The notes below the pieces were generated by a model, which was given only the letters and a program-made list of their open reading frames with translations, searched no databases and was not told the origin of the DNA. A program made the position numbers and the translations under genes. From NCBI GenBank assembly GCA_016188675.1, contig JACPHJ010000035.1, positions 1-51,346 on the forward strand: a stretch of DNA of 51,346 nt. The letters run 5' to 3'. Origin of the DNA: Planctomycetota bacterium. Its GTDB lineage: Bacteria > Planctomycetota > Brocadiia > Brocadiales > Brocadiaceae. Positions 10,201-17,273 of the stretch are shown one piece after another; positions within the stretch are counted from its first letter, which is position 1, and every line of letters starts with the position of its first letter.

Positions 10201-10612
10201 CATTCAAAATCCTACACCACATATCTTAATCATGCTTTTTTACGATGATAAGCATCGTTTATTCAATGACACTTGTATAGAGGTAAAGGTACTTGACAAG
10301 AGCTTGCATAAGAAGTTCGTGCTTAGTTATTTACAATCAGAGTTTTGCAATTGGTATGCCTACAATTTTATTTACAACAGGGCAGTACGAACAATGCACT
10401 TTATCAATTACTACGTCACGCAACTCCCTATTCCCAAAATTACTGAATCAGCCCAGCAACCCTTCATTACCCTCGTTAACCAAATCCTCGCCGCAAAAAA
10501 GCAAGACCCCAATGCCGACACCTCGGCGCTGGAAAGACAGATTGACCAGCTTGTCTATAAACTCTATGGATTGACAGAGGATGAAATTGCGATAGCGGAG
10601 GGAGGAAAATAA
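7175..10612 (+). CDS. Eco57I-class N6-adenine DNA methyltransferase (restriction-modification/defence)
   Basis: 1145 residues. The SAM-binding motif I is D-P-A-C-G-S-G-A-F at about 529. The catalytic motif IV is I-A-N-P-P-Y-G at about 777, with a TaqI/Eco57I-type target-recognition region in the last ~350 residues (I-T-Q-H, then the N-R-A-V-R-T-M-H-F-I-N-Y-Y-V-T-Q-L-P-I-P ending typical of these enzymes). The first ~200 residues have no motif I can name and could hold a degenerate nuclease. It follows the PLD-SNF2 helicase with a nuclease relic between them. It would methylate adenine in host DNA while the helicase protein attacks unmodified DNA (inference). A 29-base dispersed palindrome at 8612-8640 lies within the gene, in frame, before motif I. 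Confidence 0.88.
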   Translation: MSESHNNGIQILSDIIKDFDLEKPVPEYFYRGFVRFFRDKNRSFAPRKEELNQYDSDNLRNGVKLGEIDFSGREQMVVCTFETTQSLTERSGKKAQYREGKKILKDSQKDAGIFIFYDQKGNFRFSLIYVNYSGTRRDWSSFRRFTYFVSREFTNKTFLERIGDGDFSSPDKIKEAFSVEPVTRQFYSELQNWYFWAMDKVQFPKDFEYSVDSKKDEELRNSINIIRLITRIIFIWFIRQRGIIPDVLFDKHLQKTIVKDFCRNNKSANYYNAILQNLFFGTLNQKMDERKFANENGYPAHKKEFGVKTLYRYSDKFLIAKEEAIKLFKDIPFLNGGLFDCLDKEDETGMLTYIDGFSRNPKKQAIIPDYLLFEEKEERVDLSDYGLGVNKSVKGLFEILNNYNFTIDENTPIDQEVALDPELLGKVFENLLASYNPETATTARKATGSYYTPREIVDYTVEESLVAYLTNVLDKYGHHVETGLKPVSTANNNESRLRHLLSYADEPHKFSEAEARKIIAAINNIKILDPACGSGAFPMGMLHKLVHILHKLDTDNKVWYEIQYQKAIAETEVAFRIGKKEDREQRLKEINEVFDQNINEPDYARKLYLIENCIYGVDIQPIAVQISKLRFFISLVIDQKVDKQKPNCGILSLPNLETKFVAANTLIGLDRPRQLAFKNPDIAKREEELKQIRHKYFEAKTRKEKMDYQRKDVQIRKEIAYLLKHSGWDTSTAEKIAKFDLYDQNTSADWFDQEWMFGIVAGTSSSNEQNGFDIVIANPPYGFRGVLSAEEKRFFRNTMQIEFPSGDIAELFIVISLSKLVRQNGELTFIVPKKSLYGESWRNVRRIWLDNDLRFLMDASQAFENVLLEQNAFSIQKRVRSNGSISVGALDQNSGAVHVFGKFPLQDIFTPDLRNAQIYKGLYPSSLLRKIAENALPNTSSLIKVEIGISNITQHLTFESKGNYPCVKGIDIVRYGLKNPTRYLNGKIAREYLDSYQDEKIIGQEIVAHIQNPTPHILIMLFYDDKHRLFNDTCIEVKVLDKSLHKKFVLSYLQSEFCNWYAYNFIYNRAVRTMHFINYYVTQLPIPKITESAQQPFITLVNQILAAKKQDPNADTSALERQIDQLVYKLYGLTEDEIAIAEGGK
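8612..8640 (+). repeat. Perfect 14-1-14 dispersed palindrome inside the methyltransferase gene
   Basis: Arms GTAGAGACAGGTTT and AAACCTGTCTCTAC flank one G. The same core (GGTTTGAAACC) with near-identical arms recurs between genes at 36461-36492 and 42878-42906. Here it is translated as V-E-T-G-L-K-P-V-S-T without breaking the frame. Confidence 0.9.
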
Positions 10613-10693
10613 AAACAGGGACACTTCCCTTAAAATACTAAAAAAGCAATTTGGCAGTTATTATGAGGTGCGGATTATTGAGGGGCTGGGTTA

Positions 10694-11191
10694 GTGATCG
10701 TAAAGACCTTATCTAAGAGCCAGTGTGGGTCGTGGAATGTCAAAGGACCTATTCCTATTATGATGACAGCAAAAGCAAAAATCGTAGATGATCACTTATT
10801 TGAAAAAGTTAAGGCGCACATAAAGCCCTTTTATTACGTGGAGTGCTGTCTTTGTAGATCCATCAAAGTTGACGCAAAGGAATTAGCCCGGGCACTTGAT
10901 TCCTTAATTGATTATAGTGATAACGCAAATGAGGAATTGACCGAATTTGCCTCAGAGTTTCTAGGAAAAATTATCGAACCCGCCCGTCCCGCCCTTGGGG
11001 AATTTTGGAGTAGTGAGGAATTTCAAAAGTGGGAATCCGAGAATGAGCACAGGACTTACCATTTCCTAGACCCTGATAATTACGAATATGCAATGTACGG
11101 CAAATATGACGAAATTGTGATTTTCTATGATACGACCTGTAATTGTTTTAGCAAAGGCAAGATCAAGGACGCAATAGCCATTTCCTACTAA
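10694..11191 (+). CDS. Hypothetical protein in defence island
   Basis: 165 residues from a GTG with GAGGGG eight bases upstream. An alternative start is the ATG at 10760 (143 residues), which has a weaker, distant AAGGA. I do not recognise the family. The protein is acidic, soluble and without signal or membrane segments. It has a C-C-L-C cluster (about 51-54) and a second C-N-C near the end (about 151-153), which together could bind a metal. It lies 81 bases after the methyltransferase on the same strand, so it may be an accessory gene of that locus, or unrelated cargo. Confidence 0.55.
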   Translation: MIVKTLSKSQCGSWNVKGPIPIMMTAKAKIVDDHLFEKVKAHIKPFYYVECCLCRSIKVDAKELARALDSLIDYSDNANEELTEFASEFLGKIIEPARPALGEFWSSEEFQKWESENEHRTYHFLDPDNYEYAMYGKYDEIVIFYDTTCNCFSKGKIKDAIAISY

Positions 11192-11365
11192 AACTAATTT
11201 ACCAGGGTCTGTTTAAGGGGCCGAATCTTTCAAATTGACAAATTATATCTGAATGGAAATGTTCAAAGATACATCTTTTCCCCACTTCCATGAGGACATG
11301 TGCATTTCTCACGGCAATGGGCTTGTCCGAAACTCGCAAGAAATAAGTATATCTAATACGTAATA

Positions 11366-11384
11366 ATTCACATATTAAGTGAAT
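11366..11384 (+). promoter_or_regulatory. Upstream operator half of the abiE promoter (inverted repeat 1)
   Basis: ATTCAC and GTGAAT arms are separated by seven A/T bases. It is the first of two equal-architecture sites; the second starts 65 bp downstream. AbiEi antitoxins are known to bind paired inverted repeats and repress their own operon, so this is the likely distal site. Confidence 0.6.
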
Positions 11385-11403
11385 ATTGGCATAAAGAATA
11401 TAC

Positions 11404-11432
11404 TTAATTTAGTATAACAAATGTGTTATAAT
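11404..11432 (+). promoter_or_regulatory. Probable sigma70-type promoter of the abiE operon
   Basis: A perfect TATAAT at 11427-11432 has a weak -35 (TTAATT, 11404-11409) 17 bp upstream. The -10 box overlaps the first base pairs of the second inverted repeat, so antitoxin bound there would block RNA polymerase. Transcription would start near 11438, giving a leader of about 30 bases. Confidence 0.5.
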
Positions 11433-11449
11433 TCATTTGTTAGATGAAT
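11431..11449 (+). promoter_or_regulatory. Promoter-proximal abiE operator (inverted repeat 2)
   Basis: ATTCAT and ATGAAT arms flank a seven-base spacer, the same geometry as the site at 11366. The similarity extends downstream of both copies into GCATAAA-R-AATATAC, so the two sites are diverged direct duplicates of a unit of about 37 bp. It overlaps the -10 box and ends 20 bases before the antitoxin ATG. Confidence 0.6.
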
Positions 11450-11469
11450 AATTGCATAAAAAATATACC

Positions 11470-12312
11470 ATGAAAACCATATCAGGTTTAGGAAAAGAGG
11501 ATAGGAAAAGATTATCTGCTATAGTCCGAGAGACAAAAGGGACTGTCTCGGTCAAAGAAGCATCTAACATCTTGAAAGTCTCAGCAACTGAAGCAGCAAA
11601 GATGCTTTCACGCTGGGCTAAGAAAGGGTGGCTTTCACGTGTGAAAAGAGGATTATATATACCAATACCTCTTGAATCACGCACAGCAGAAATTCCCCTT
11701 GAAGACCCTTGGATTATTGTTGAACGGTTATACTCTCCCTGCTATATTGGCGGATGGAGTGCGGCAGAGTATTGGGACTTAACAGAGCAAGTATTTCGTA
11801 CCATTGTGGTAATGACAACACAGAAACCGAGAGAGCGTAATCCGATCATCAAAGGTACAAAATTTTTACTGAAGACTATATCAGAAAAGGAAATGTTCGG
11901 CCTTAAACCTGTTTGGAGAGGACAGGTAAAAATATCTGTGTCTGATCCCTCCCGCACTATTCTTGATATGCTAAATTACCCCAAACTTGGAGGCGGGATA
12001 CGCTCTGTTGCGGATATGTTTAGCAATTACCTGAAATCAGAGAACAAAGACTTAAAGCTTTTAATCGAATATGCGAAGCGTTTAGGCAATGGTGCTGTCT
12101 TTAAACGCCTTGGTTTCTTATTAGAGCGTTTTGCTTTTGACCAGACATCTTTTATCAATGACTGTAAAGCCCAACTTACTACTGGCAATGTTAAACTTGA
12201 TCCAGCGCTGGAGACTGATAAGCTGATTACACGATGGAGATTGTGGGTGTCGGAAAGCTGGGCAAATCCCGAAAGAAGACTTACGTCTTCTCACGGGACA
12301 AGGGAGAAATGA
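11470..12312 (+). CDS. AbiEi-family type IV antitoxin / autorepressor
   Basis: 280 residues from the ATG at 11470; a TTG six codons earlier is also open. The N-terminal ~60 residues form a winged helix-turn-helix (S-V-K-E-A-S-N-I-L-K-V-S-x-x-E-A-A-K-M-L-S-R-W). It is followed by V-K-R-G-L-Y-I-P-I-P and the G-G-W-S-A-A-E-Y-W segment typical of AbiEi antitoxins, then the helical C-terminal domain. It should repress its own operon and neutralise the downstream nucleotidyltransferase. The next gene starts two bases after its stop, with the AGGGAG ribosome site inside the last codons. Two inverted repeats and a TATAAT box precede it. Confidence 0.85.
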   Translation: MKTISGLGKEDRKRLSAIVRETKGTVSVKEASNILKVSATEAAKMLSRWAKKGWLSRVKRGLYIPIPLESRTAEIPLEDPWIIVERLYSPCYIGGWSAAEYWDLTEQVFRTIVVMTTQKPRERNPIIKGTKFLLKTISEKEMFGLKPVWRGQVKISVSDPSRTILDMLNYPKLGGGIRSVADMFSNYLKSENKDLKLLIEYAKRLGNGAVFKRLGFLLERFAFDQTSFINDCKAQLTTGNVKLDPALETDKLITRWRLWVSESWANPERRLTSSHGTREK

Positions 12313-12313
12313 T

Positions 12314-13747
12314 TTGATTGACCGTAAGGAAATAATGGACTTTTCCAGAGAGTTTGTCCTTACGGCAAATGTTATTGAAAAGGACTATGTGCTTGGGTGG
12401 GTATTGGCTGGAATTTCGAATCATCCTGAGCTCAGGAAAAGCTGGGTATTCAAAGGTGGGACTTGTTTGAAGAAATGTTACTTTGAGACATACCGTTTCT
12501 CCGAGGATTTGGATTTCACAGTTGTAAATTCTGAGCAGCAGAATGAAAGTTTTTTAATCAATGCCTTCAAGGAGATTGCTGACTGGGTTTACGAGGCAAC
12601 AGGTATTCAGATTCCAAAAGACACAATCCGTTTCGAAGTTTATACAAATCCACGAGGCAAAATATCTGTGCAAGGCAGAATCAGTTATCGGGGTCCGTTG
12701 CAACCGGGCGGTGCTTTGCCCCGCATTAAATTAGATTTAACAGATGATGAGGTTTTAGTTCTTGACCCTGTTAACCGCGAAGTGCATCATCCGTACTCTG
12801 ATAAACCAGCAGATGGTATTCAAATTCAGGCATATTGTTTTGAAGAACTTTTTTCAGAAAAAATCAGGGCGCTGGCAGAGCGGTTGAGACCTCGTGACCT
12901 TTATGACGTGATTCATCTACACCGGCATGATAGCACTAAGCACAGACGTGACATTATTATGAGTACACTCAAAAATAAATGCAGTTTTAAATGCATATCT
13001 GTGCCGACAATAGATATCCTCGAAAACAAAATTGAACGAGCAGAATTAGAAACAGAATGGGAAAACATGTTGGGACATCAGGTGCCTGTGTTGCCTCCTT
13101 TTGAACAATTCTGGAGAGAGATTCCTGAATTATTTGAATGGCTACATCGCGGAGTTGTCAAGCCAGCGCCTTCAGTTATGTCAGCTATGCGATATGCAGT
13201 TGATACCACATGGCGTCCTCCAGCAATGGCTCAGGCTTGGCATCTATCAACACCACTTGAAGCAATACGTTTTGCTGCTGTGAATCGGCTGTGCGTGAAT
13301 TTGACTTATCAGGGAAGTCGACGTCTGATAGAACCATACTCTTTACGTCGTACACGCGATGGAAATTTATTATTATACGCTGTTAAGCACAATACCAGAG
13401 AAGACAGGTCATACAGAGTTGATCGGATTCAGGGAACTGAAATTACAAAAGTTCCGTTCACACCTAAATATGTAATTGAGTTGACCACCTCAGGTCCTAT
13501 TTCTGCTCCACCGACAACAATGAGAACAGGTGGAATTGGCAGTATAAGACCACAGCAAATCAGATCAAATGTCAGAATACCAAAAATCTCTGCGTCAAAT
13601 TATGGTGCTAAATACGTTTTCGAATGCAGCTACTGTGGCAAAAGATTTACTCGCAAAACGAATAATTCTAATCTAAGCAAGCATAAAGACAAGCATGGGT
13701 ATCCTTGTTCTGGTCGTACCGGATTCTTTGTAGATACGAAGTATTGA
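12314..13747 (+). CDS. AbiEii-family nucleotidyltransferase toxin with WYL and C2H2-like zinc-finger extension
   Basis: 477 residues from a TTG start. The N-terminal ~250 residues are the AbiEii/DUF1814 nucleotidyltransferase: F-K-G-G-T-C-L at 46-52, S-E-D-L-D-F at 63-68 with the catalytic acidic pair, and the S-E-K-I-R-A-L helix at 181-187. Known AbiEii toxins stop near 300 residues. Here a linker leads to a WYL-like domain (about 315-385: Y-Q-G-S-R-R-L-I-E-P-Y-S-L, then L-L-L-Y-A, R-S-Y-R-V-D-R-I, P-F-T-P). A zinc-finger-like tail follows (C438-x2-C441, H457-x3-H461, C465). WYL domains sense ligands, often nucleic acid, in defence regulators. The toxin may thus be triggered by nucleic acid (inference). 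The toxin family is secure; the C-terminal calls are from motif pattern. Confidence 0.85.
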   Translation: MIDRKEIMDFSREFVLTANVIEKDYVLGWVLAGISNHPELRKSWVFKGGTCLKKCYFETYRFSEDLDFTVVNSEQQNESFLINAFKEIADWVYEATGIQIPKDTIRFEVYTNPRGKISVQGRISYRGPLQPGGALPRIKLDLTDDEVLVLDPVNREVHHPYSDKPADGIQIQAYCFEELFSEKIRALAERLRPRDLYDVIHLHRHDSTKHRRDIIMSTLKNKCSFKCISVPTIDILENKIERAELETEWENMLGHQVPVLPPFEQFWREIPELFEWLHRGVVKPAPSVMSAMRYAVDTTWRPPAMAQAWHLSTPLEAIRFAAVNRLCVNLTYQGSRRLIEPYSLRRTRDGNLLLYAVKHNTREDRSYRVDRIQGTEITKVPFTPKYVIELTTSGPISAPPTTMRTGGIGSIRPQQIRSNVRIPKISASNYGAKYVFECSYCGKRFTRKTNNSNLSKHKDKHGYPCSGRTGFFVDTKY

Positions 13748-13811
13748 ACAAAGGGACTTGACCGAACATTGCTGAAGCGAGTAAAAATGAGCAAAATTTA
13801 TATTGAGGGGT

Positions 13812-13911
13812 AACCTCTCAAACCTGTATCGTTACAGACTGGGTGATATAAGGATAATTTATGAGATACATGAAAGATAAAACCATCAGAATAGAAAGGC
13901 TGGCGAAATGA
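13812..13911 (+). pseudogene. C-terminal remnant of a ParE/RelE-type toxin
   Basis: The frame from 13812 reads ...NLYRYRLGDIRIIYEIH, the conserved last beta-strands of ParE/RelE toxins, and stops at once. One frame over it continues K-D-K-T-I-R-I-E-R-L-A-K and ends at a TGA overlapping the start of the next gene. No N-terminal half and no start codon are present, so this is a truncated, frameshifted relic. Confidence 0.6.
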
Positions 13912-15593
13912 GTAATGAACCAAACAAAATTATCTATTCCATGTTTAAGGTGAGCAAACATTATGAAAAAAAACCCGTGCTGAAGGACATCTCACTTTCT
14001 TATTTCTACGGCGCCAAGATTGGCGTGCTGGGACTAAATGGATCCGGAAAGAGTTCCCTCCTGCGCATCCTTGCCGGGGTGGATAAGGACTTCAACGGAC
14101 AGGCAACCCTTTCCGCTGGCTTCACGGTCGGGTTTCTCGAACAGGAGCCGCACCTGGATGAAACAAAGACAGTGCGTGAAATTGTGGAGCAGGGTGTGCA
14201 GGAATTGGTAGACCTTCACAATGAATACAACCGGATTAACGAACAATTTGCCGAACCGATGTCGGCTGATGACATGAACAAGCTGATCGAACGGCAGGGT
14301 GAAGTGCAGGAAAAGATTGATGCGCTTGGCGCATGGGACCTGGACGCCCGGCTGGAAATGGCAATGGACGCCCTGCGATGCCCTGAAGGAAACATGCAGG
14401 TAAAGGTTTTGTCAGGTGGAGAACGCCGCCGTGTGGCGCTATGCCGGTTATTACTGCAAAAACCGGACATTTTACTGCTGGACGAACCGACGAACCACCT
14501 TGACGCTGAAACGGTTGCCTGGCTGGAGCACCATCTTCAAAATTATGAAGGCACCGTCATCGCCGTAACCCACGACCGTTATTTTCTCGACAACGTAGCA
14601 GGCTGGATACTGGAGCTGGACAGGGGATATGGAATCCCCTGGAAGGGGAATTATTCGTCATGGCTTGAGCAAAAGCAAAATAGATTACAGCAGGAAGAAA
14701 AGCAGGAGACGGAACGCCAAAAGACCCTGCAGCGCGAGCTGGAATGGATACGGATGAGTCCAAAGGGCAGACACGCAAAATCAAAGGCGCGCATTAACTC
14801 TTACGAGTCACTTCTTGGACAACAAAGTGAAAGCCGGATAAAGGATTTGGAAATCTATATTCCGCCAGGGCCGAGACTGGGAAATCTGGTAATTGAAGCA
14901 GACAAGGTTTCCAAGTCTTATGGAGACAATATACTGGTAGAAGGGATGACGTTTTCTCTCCCGCGCGGCGGGATCGTCGGAATCATCGGCCCGAACGGTG
15001 CCGGGAAAACCACACTGTTCCGTATGATTACCGGCCAGGAAAAACCGGATGCTGGTTCTATTCGTGTGGGTGAGTCGGTTAAGCTTGCGTATGTTGACCA
15101 GAGCCGCGCTACCCTTGATCCGAAAAAGACTATATGGGAGATAATTTCTGGCGGACAGGATATCATCAGGCTCGGCAGCAAGGAGGTCAATTCACGCGCT
15201 TATGTGGCTCGTTTTAATTTTTCAGGGACAGACCAGCAGAAACCAGTGAATGCCCTGTCTGGCGGGGAGCGGAACAGGGTGCACCTTGCCTGCATACTGA
15301 AAGAAGGCGCCAACGTGCTCCTGCTGGATGAACCCACGAATGACCTTGACGTAAACACCATGCGGGCATTGGAAGATTCTTTGGAAAATTTCTCCGGCTG
15401 TGTCCTGGTGATCACTCACGACCGCTGGTTTTTGGATCGAATTGCCACTCACATTTTGGCCTTCGAGGGCGACAGTAAGGTCGTCTGGTTTGAAGGGAAC
15501 TACTCGGAATATGAGGCTGACAGGAAGAAACGTCTTGGTGTTGCAGCCGACCAGCCCCACCGCATCAAATACCGTCATTTGACACGGGCATAA
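13908..15593 (+). CDS. ettA: Energy-dependent translational throttle protein EttA (ABC-F ATPase)
   Basis: 561 residues, close to E. coli EttA (555). It has two ABC cassettes: Walker A G-L-N-G-S-G-K-S-S (about 42) and G-P-N-G-A-G-K-T-T (about 361), and signature L-S-G-G-E-R-R-R-V and L-S-G-G-E-R-N-R-V with D-E-P-T-N-H-L-D and D-E-P-T-N-D-L-D. Between them lies the P-site tRNA interaction linker ending in M-S-P-K-G-R-H-A-K-S-K-A-R-I, a hallmark of the EttA subgroup. The protein binds the ribosomal E site and gates the first elongation step according to the ATP/ADP ratio. It is a housekeeping gene set among toxin fragments. The ATG overlaps the TGA of the ParE relic, and no strong Shine-Dalgarno is seen (only GAAAGG about ten bases upstream). 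Confidence 0.93.
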   Translation: MSNEPNKIIYSMFKVSKHYEKKPVLKDISLSYFYGAKIGVLGLNGSGKSSLLRILAGVDKDFNGQATLSAGFTVGFLEQEPHLDETKTVREIVEQGVQELVDLHNEYNRINEQFAEPMSADDMNKLIERQGEVQEKIDALGAWDLDARLEMAMDALRCPEGNMQVKVLSGGERRRVALCRLLLQKPDILLLDEPTNHLDAETVAWLEHHLQNYEGTVIAVTHDRYFLDNVAGWILELDRGYGIPWKGNYSSWLEQKQNRLQQEEKQETERQKTLQRELEWIRMSPKGRHAKSKARINSYESLLGQQSESRIKDLEIYIPPGPRLGNLVIEADKVSKSYGDNILVEGMTFSLPRGGIVGIIGPNGAGKTTLFRMITGQEKPDAGSIRVGESVKLAYVDQSRATLDPKKTIWEIISGGQDIIRLGSKEVNSRAYVARFNFSGTDQQKPVNALSGGERNRVHLACILKEGANVLLLDEPTNDLDVNTMRALEDSLENFSGCVLVITHDRWFLDRIATHILAFEGDSKVVWFEGNYSEYEADRKKRLGVAADQPHRIKYRHLTRA

Positions 15594-15696
15594 GGGAGAT
15601 TGAGAATTCAGCAACTACGGGGAACGAATGAGAGACTCATGCTGAGATATCAGTTCTTTGAATTTTTCTATGACTTTGATTTCTTTTTTATGCATT

Positions 15697-15954
15697 TTAT
15701 TTGTAAATAGCGCATCTATGCCCTATTTTGTGGACAGTGATCCCCTTTTCATTGTGGTTTAATTCATAGACGGCTCGATAGTCTCCAACCTTTAACTTAT
15801 AAAAACCTGAAAGTCTGCCATGAAGAGGCAAAGGGTTAATTACGGTTATATTTTCTGCCAGCCATTTAAGTTTATCTAAAACCCTTTGCCCTGTTTCTCT
15901 GTCCAATAATTGAAGTGATTTTTCACCTTGCGGACTAAAATTGATTTTATACAT
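15697..15954 (-). CDS. RelE/ParE-superfamily toxin (mRNA interferase or gyrase poison)
   Basis: 85 residues. The start is the ATG at 15954, with GGAGG five bases upstream; the longer TTG start would include that site in the gene. The fold motifs are typical: F-S-P-x-G-E-K-S-L near the N-terminus, then P-L-x-G-R-L-S-G-F-Y-K-L-K-V-G-D-Y-R-A-V-Y-E-L and the C-terminal V-H-K-I-G-H-R-C-A-I-Y-K. The H-R and Y residues at the end match catalytic positions of RelE mRNA interferases. No antitoxin gene is adjacent. The best candidate is the 70-residue gene at 17274-17486, two genes upstream on the same strand. A strong hairpin ends six bases before its ribosome site. Confidence 0.85.
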   Translation of the reverse strand: MYKINFSPQGEKSLQLLDRETGQRVLDKLKWLAENITVINPLPLHGRLSGFYKLKVGDYRAVYELNHNEKGITVHKIGHRCAIYK

Positions 15955-15969
15955 TATTGCCTCCAAATA

Positions 15970-16015
15970 AAAATCCCTTATACATGAGACACTTGGTTTA
16001 TTTATAAGGGATTTT
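15970..16015 (-). promoter_or_regulatory. Perfect 13-bp inverted repeat in the toxin leader
   Basis: AAAATCCCTTATA and TATAAGGGATTTT are separated by 20 bases. Read on the minus strand, the stem ends in GGGATTTTTATTT six bases before the GGAGG of the RelE-type toxin. It could act as an attenuator/terminator or as a stem limiting toxin translation. Confidence 0.6.
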
Positions 16016-16043
16016 ACATATTGAAGAATATATTTAACATAGC

Positions 16044-16086
16044 ATCTATGTAAGTTTTTTTCTATGAATTTAGCACTTACATAGAT
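16044..16086 (-). promoter_or_regulatory. Second perfect inverted repeat (12-bp arms) in the same gap
   Basis: ATCTATGTAAGT and ACTTACATAGAT are separated by 19 bases. The geometry nearly equals the neighbouring repeat at 15970 but the sequence differs. It lies 34 bases after the stop of the zinc-ribbon gene. Terminator, operator or a tiny mobile element are all possible. Confidence 0.55.
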
Positions 16087-16119
16087 ACTTCCGTGAATCC
16101 AGCATAAAATAATTGTTTT

Positions 16120-16662
16120 TCATTTAAATCCATAAGACACTGCCTTGGTTCTTTGAAACTCTTTGAGACTCTTTCCTTTCTTGCATGCCCATTCAAAAGC
16201 TTCCTTCTCAGCTTCGTTTTTGGTATAACCATTTTTGAATAGAAATTTAATTAATTGTGAATAATCTTGTTTTTGGCTTTTCTCCTTTAGACGATTTCGC
16301 GTTGTTTTTACGGCTTTTAGATTCTCAGCCCTGGGCTGTTGATGAAAGATCCTTTTGCAATCTTCGCTACAAAATATACGCTTTCTTCCAGGTCTTTTAT
16401 TCTCTGGTTCGAACCAGAATTTTCCACAACATAGACAATGTTTCAAACGCGAATGTAATTCTTTGCGGTTATACCATAAATCCAAGATATATGCATATAT
16501 CGCACAAGGGAGGGTCTTGTTGTGTGAGAATACTCTTCCTTCTCTGTCAAGTGGTACTTTTTCATAATCTGATGAGTTTTGTTGATTCACCGTATAATAT
16601 TTGTAAACATGATCTTCTAATTCTTTTATAGAAAAACTGCGAACTCCTTCCCTGTTGTACAT
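16120..16662 (-). CDS. Hypothetical protein with CGNR-like zinc ribbon
   Basis: 180 residues. The middle holds C76-x2-C79-G-K-F-W-F ... K-R-I-F-C98-S-E-D-C102, the spacing of the CGNR/zinc-ribbon treble-clef found at the C-terminus of some transcription regulators. Here it is followed by ~75 lysine-rich residues ending in a possible helical domain (Y-T-K-N-E-A-E-K-E-A-F-E-W-A). The N-terminal 70 residues show no motif I recognise. It lies 24 bases after the 165-residue gene upstream and is probably cotranscribed with it. Function unknown; nucleic-acid binding is a guess from the zinc ribbon. Confidence 0.65.
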   Translation of the reverse strand: MYNREGVRSFSIKELEDHVYKYYTVNQQNSSDYEKVPLDREGRVFSHNKTLPCAIYAYILDLWYNRKELHSRLKHCLCCGKFWFEPENKRPGRKRIFCSEDCKRIFHQQPRAENLKAVKTTRNRLKEKSQKQDYSQLIKFLFKNGYTKNEAEKEAFEWACKKGKSLKEFQRTKAVSYGFK

Positions 16663-16686
16663 CCTTATAACACGGATTAAAGCTCT

Positions 16687-17184
16687 CTAGGTAATAATCC
16701 AGAAGCTATTTAAGAAGCGATGAATTTCTGGATATGTTTCTTTACAATCATTCTTAGATACTAAAATTCCTTTATAGATATAGTTTTTACCACTTTCATC
16801 TTCTTTAAGAAAAACTCGAATACTACACATATCGTGTATATCAATGAGAAAAGATTCGGTTGTTTCCTTGGGTGGAATGCCTGCTTTTAAAAAGAATTTT
16901 CTAAATTCTTCAAGAGAAGGATGATGGACTTTTTTACCAAGGAAGATCGGTTTTTCCCAAGTTCTTAACCATTCATACCCCTCGTTGTCGATAATAATAT
17001 TTGAATCGAGGCCAGTATGAGGACATTCTCCAATCTTTAGACTGGTTATTTCAGAGGGCGGTTCGACGGGTGGGCGTTTTAATCTAAAAATTTTGTCTTG
17101 CCTTTGTGGATTTAGTTTTCCAGAATAACAACCTAAGTTTGCAAAATCTATAAGCCATTGAACAATATCTGGTAAGTTATTCAT
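16687..17184 (-). CDS. Hypothetical protein
   Basis: 165 residues, soluble, with no signal peptide, membrane segment or known motif. It has a proline-rich stretch near 37-45 (K-R-P-P-V-E-P-P-S-E) and a mixed alpha/beta second half. No Shine-Dalgarno is visible at the ATG. It is preceded (90 bases) by the antitoxin-like gene and followed by the zinc-ribbon gene on the same strand. The two unknown genes form a pair sitting between antitoxin and toxin. Confidence 0.6.
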   Translation of the reverse strand: MNNLPDIVQWLIDFANLGCYSGKLNPQRQDKIFRLKRPPVEPPSEITSLKIGECPHTGLDSNIIIDNEGYEWLRTWEKPIFLGKKVHHPSLEEFRKFFLKAGIPPKETTESFLIDIHDMCSIRVFLKEDESGKNYIYKGILVSKNDCKETYPEIHRFLNSFWIIT

Positions 17185-17273
17185 CTGTCAATCTCTTTAC
17201 AATAACACCTCGATAATAAAATTAAGGGTAGGCTGTGAAGGATTATATTTATGGTGTAAAAAAAGTTTATGTA

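Noticed and set aside
3685-10612. Assignment of the helicase/methyltransferase locus to DISARM or BREX
   Set aside because: The required partners (DrmA/DrmB or BrxC/PglZ-type genes) are not present in the window.
16399-16425. GGTTCGAACC-like sequence resembling a tRNA T-arm
   Set aside because: It is a palindrome within the coding sequence of the zinc-ribbon protein; no acceptor or anticodon stem can be drawn around it.
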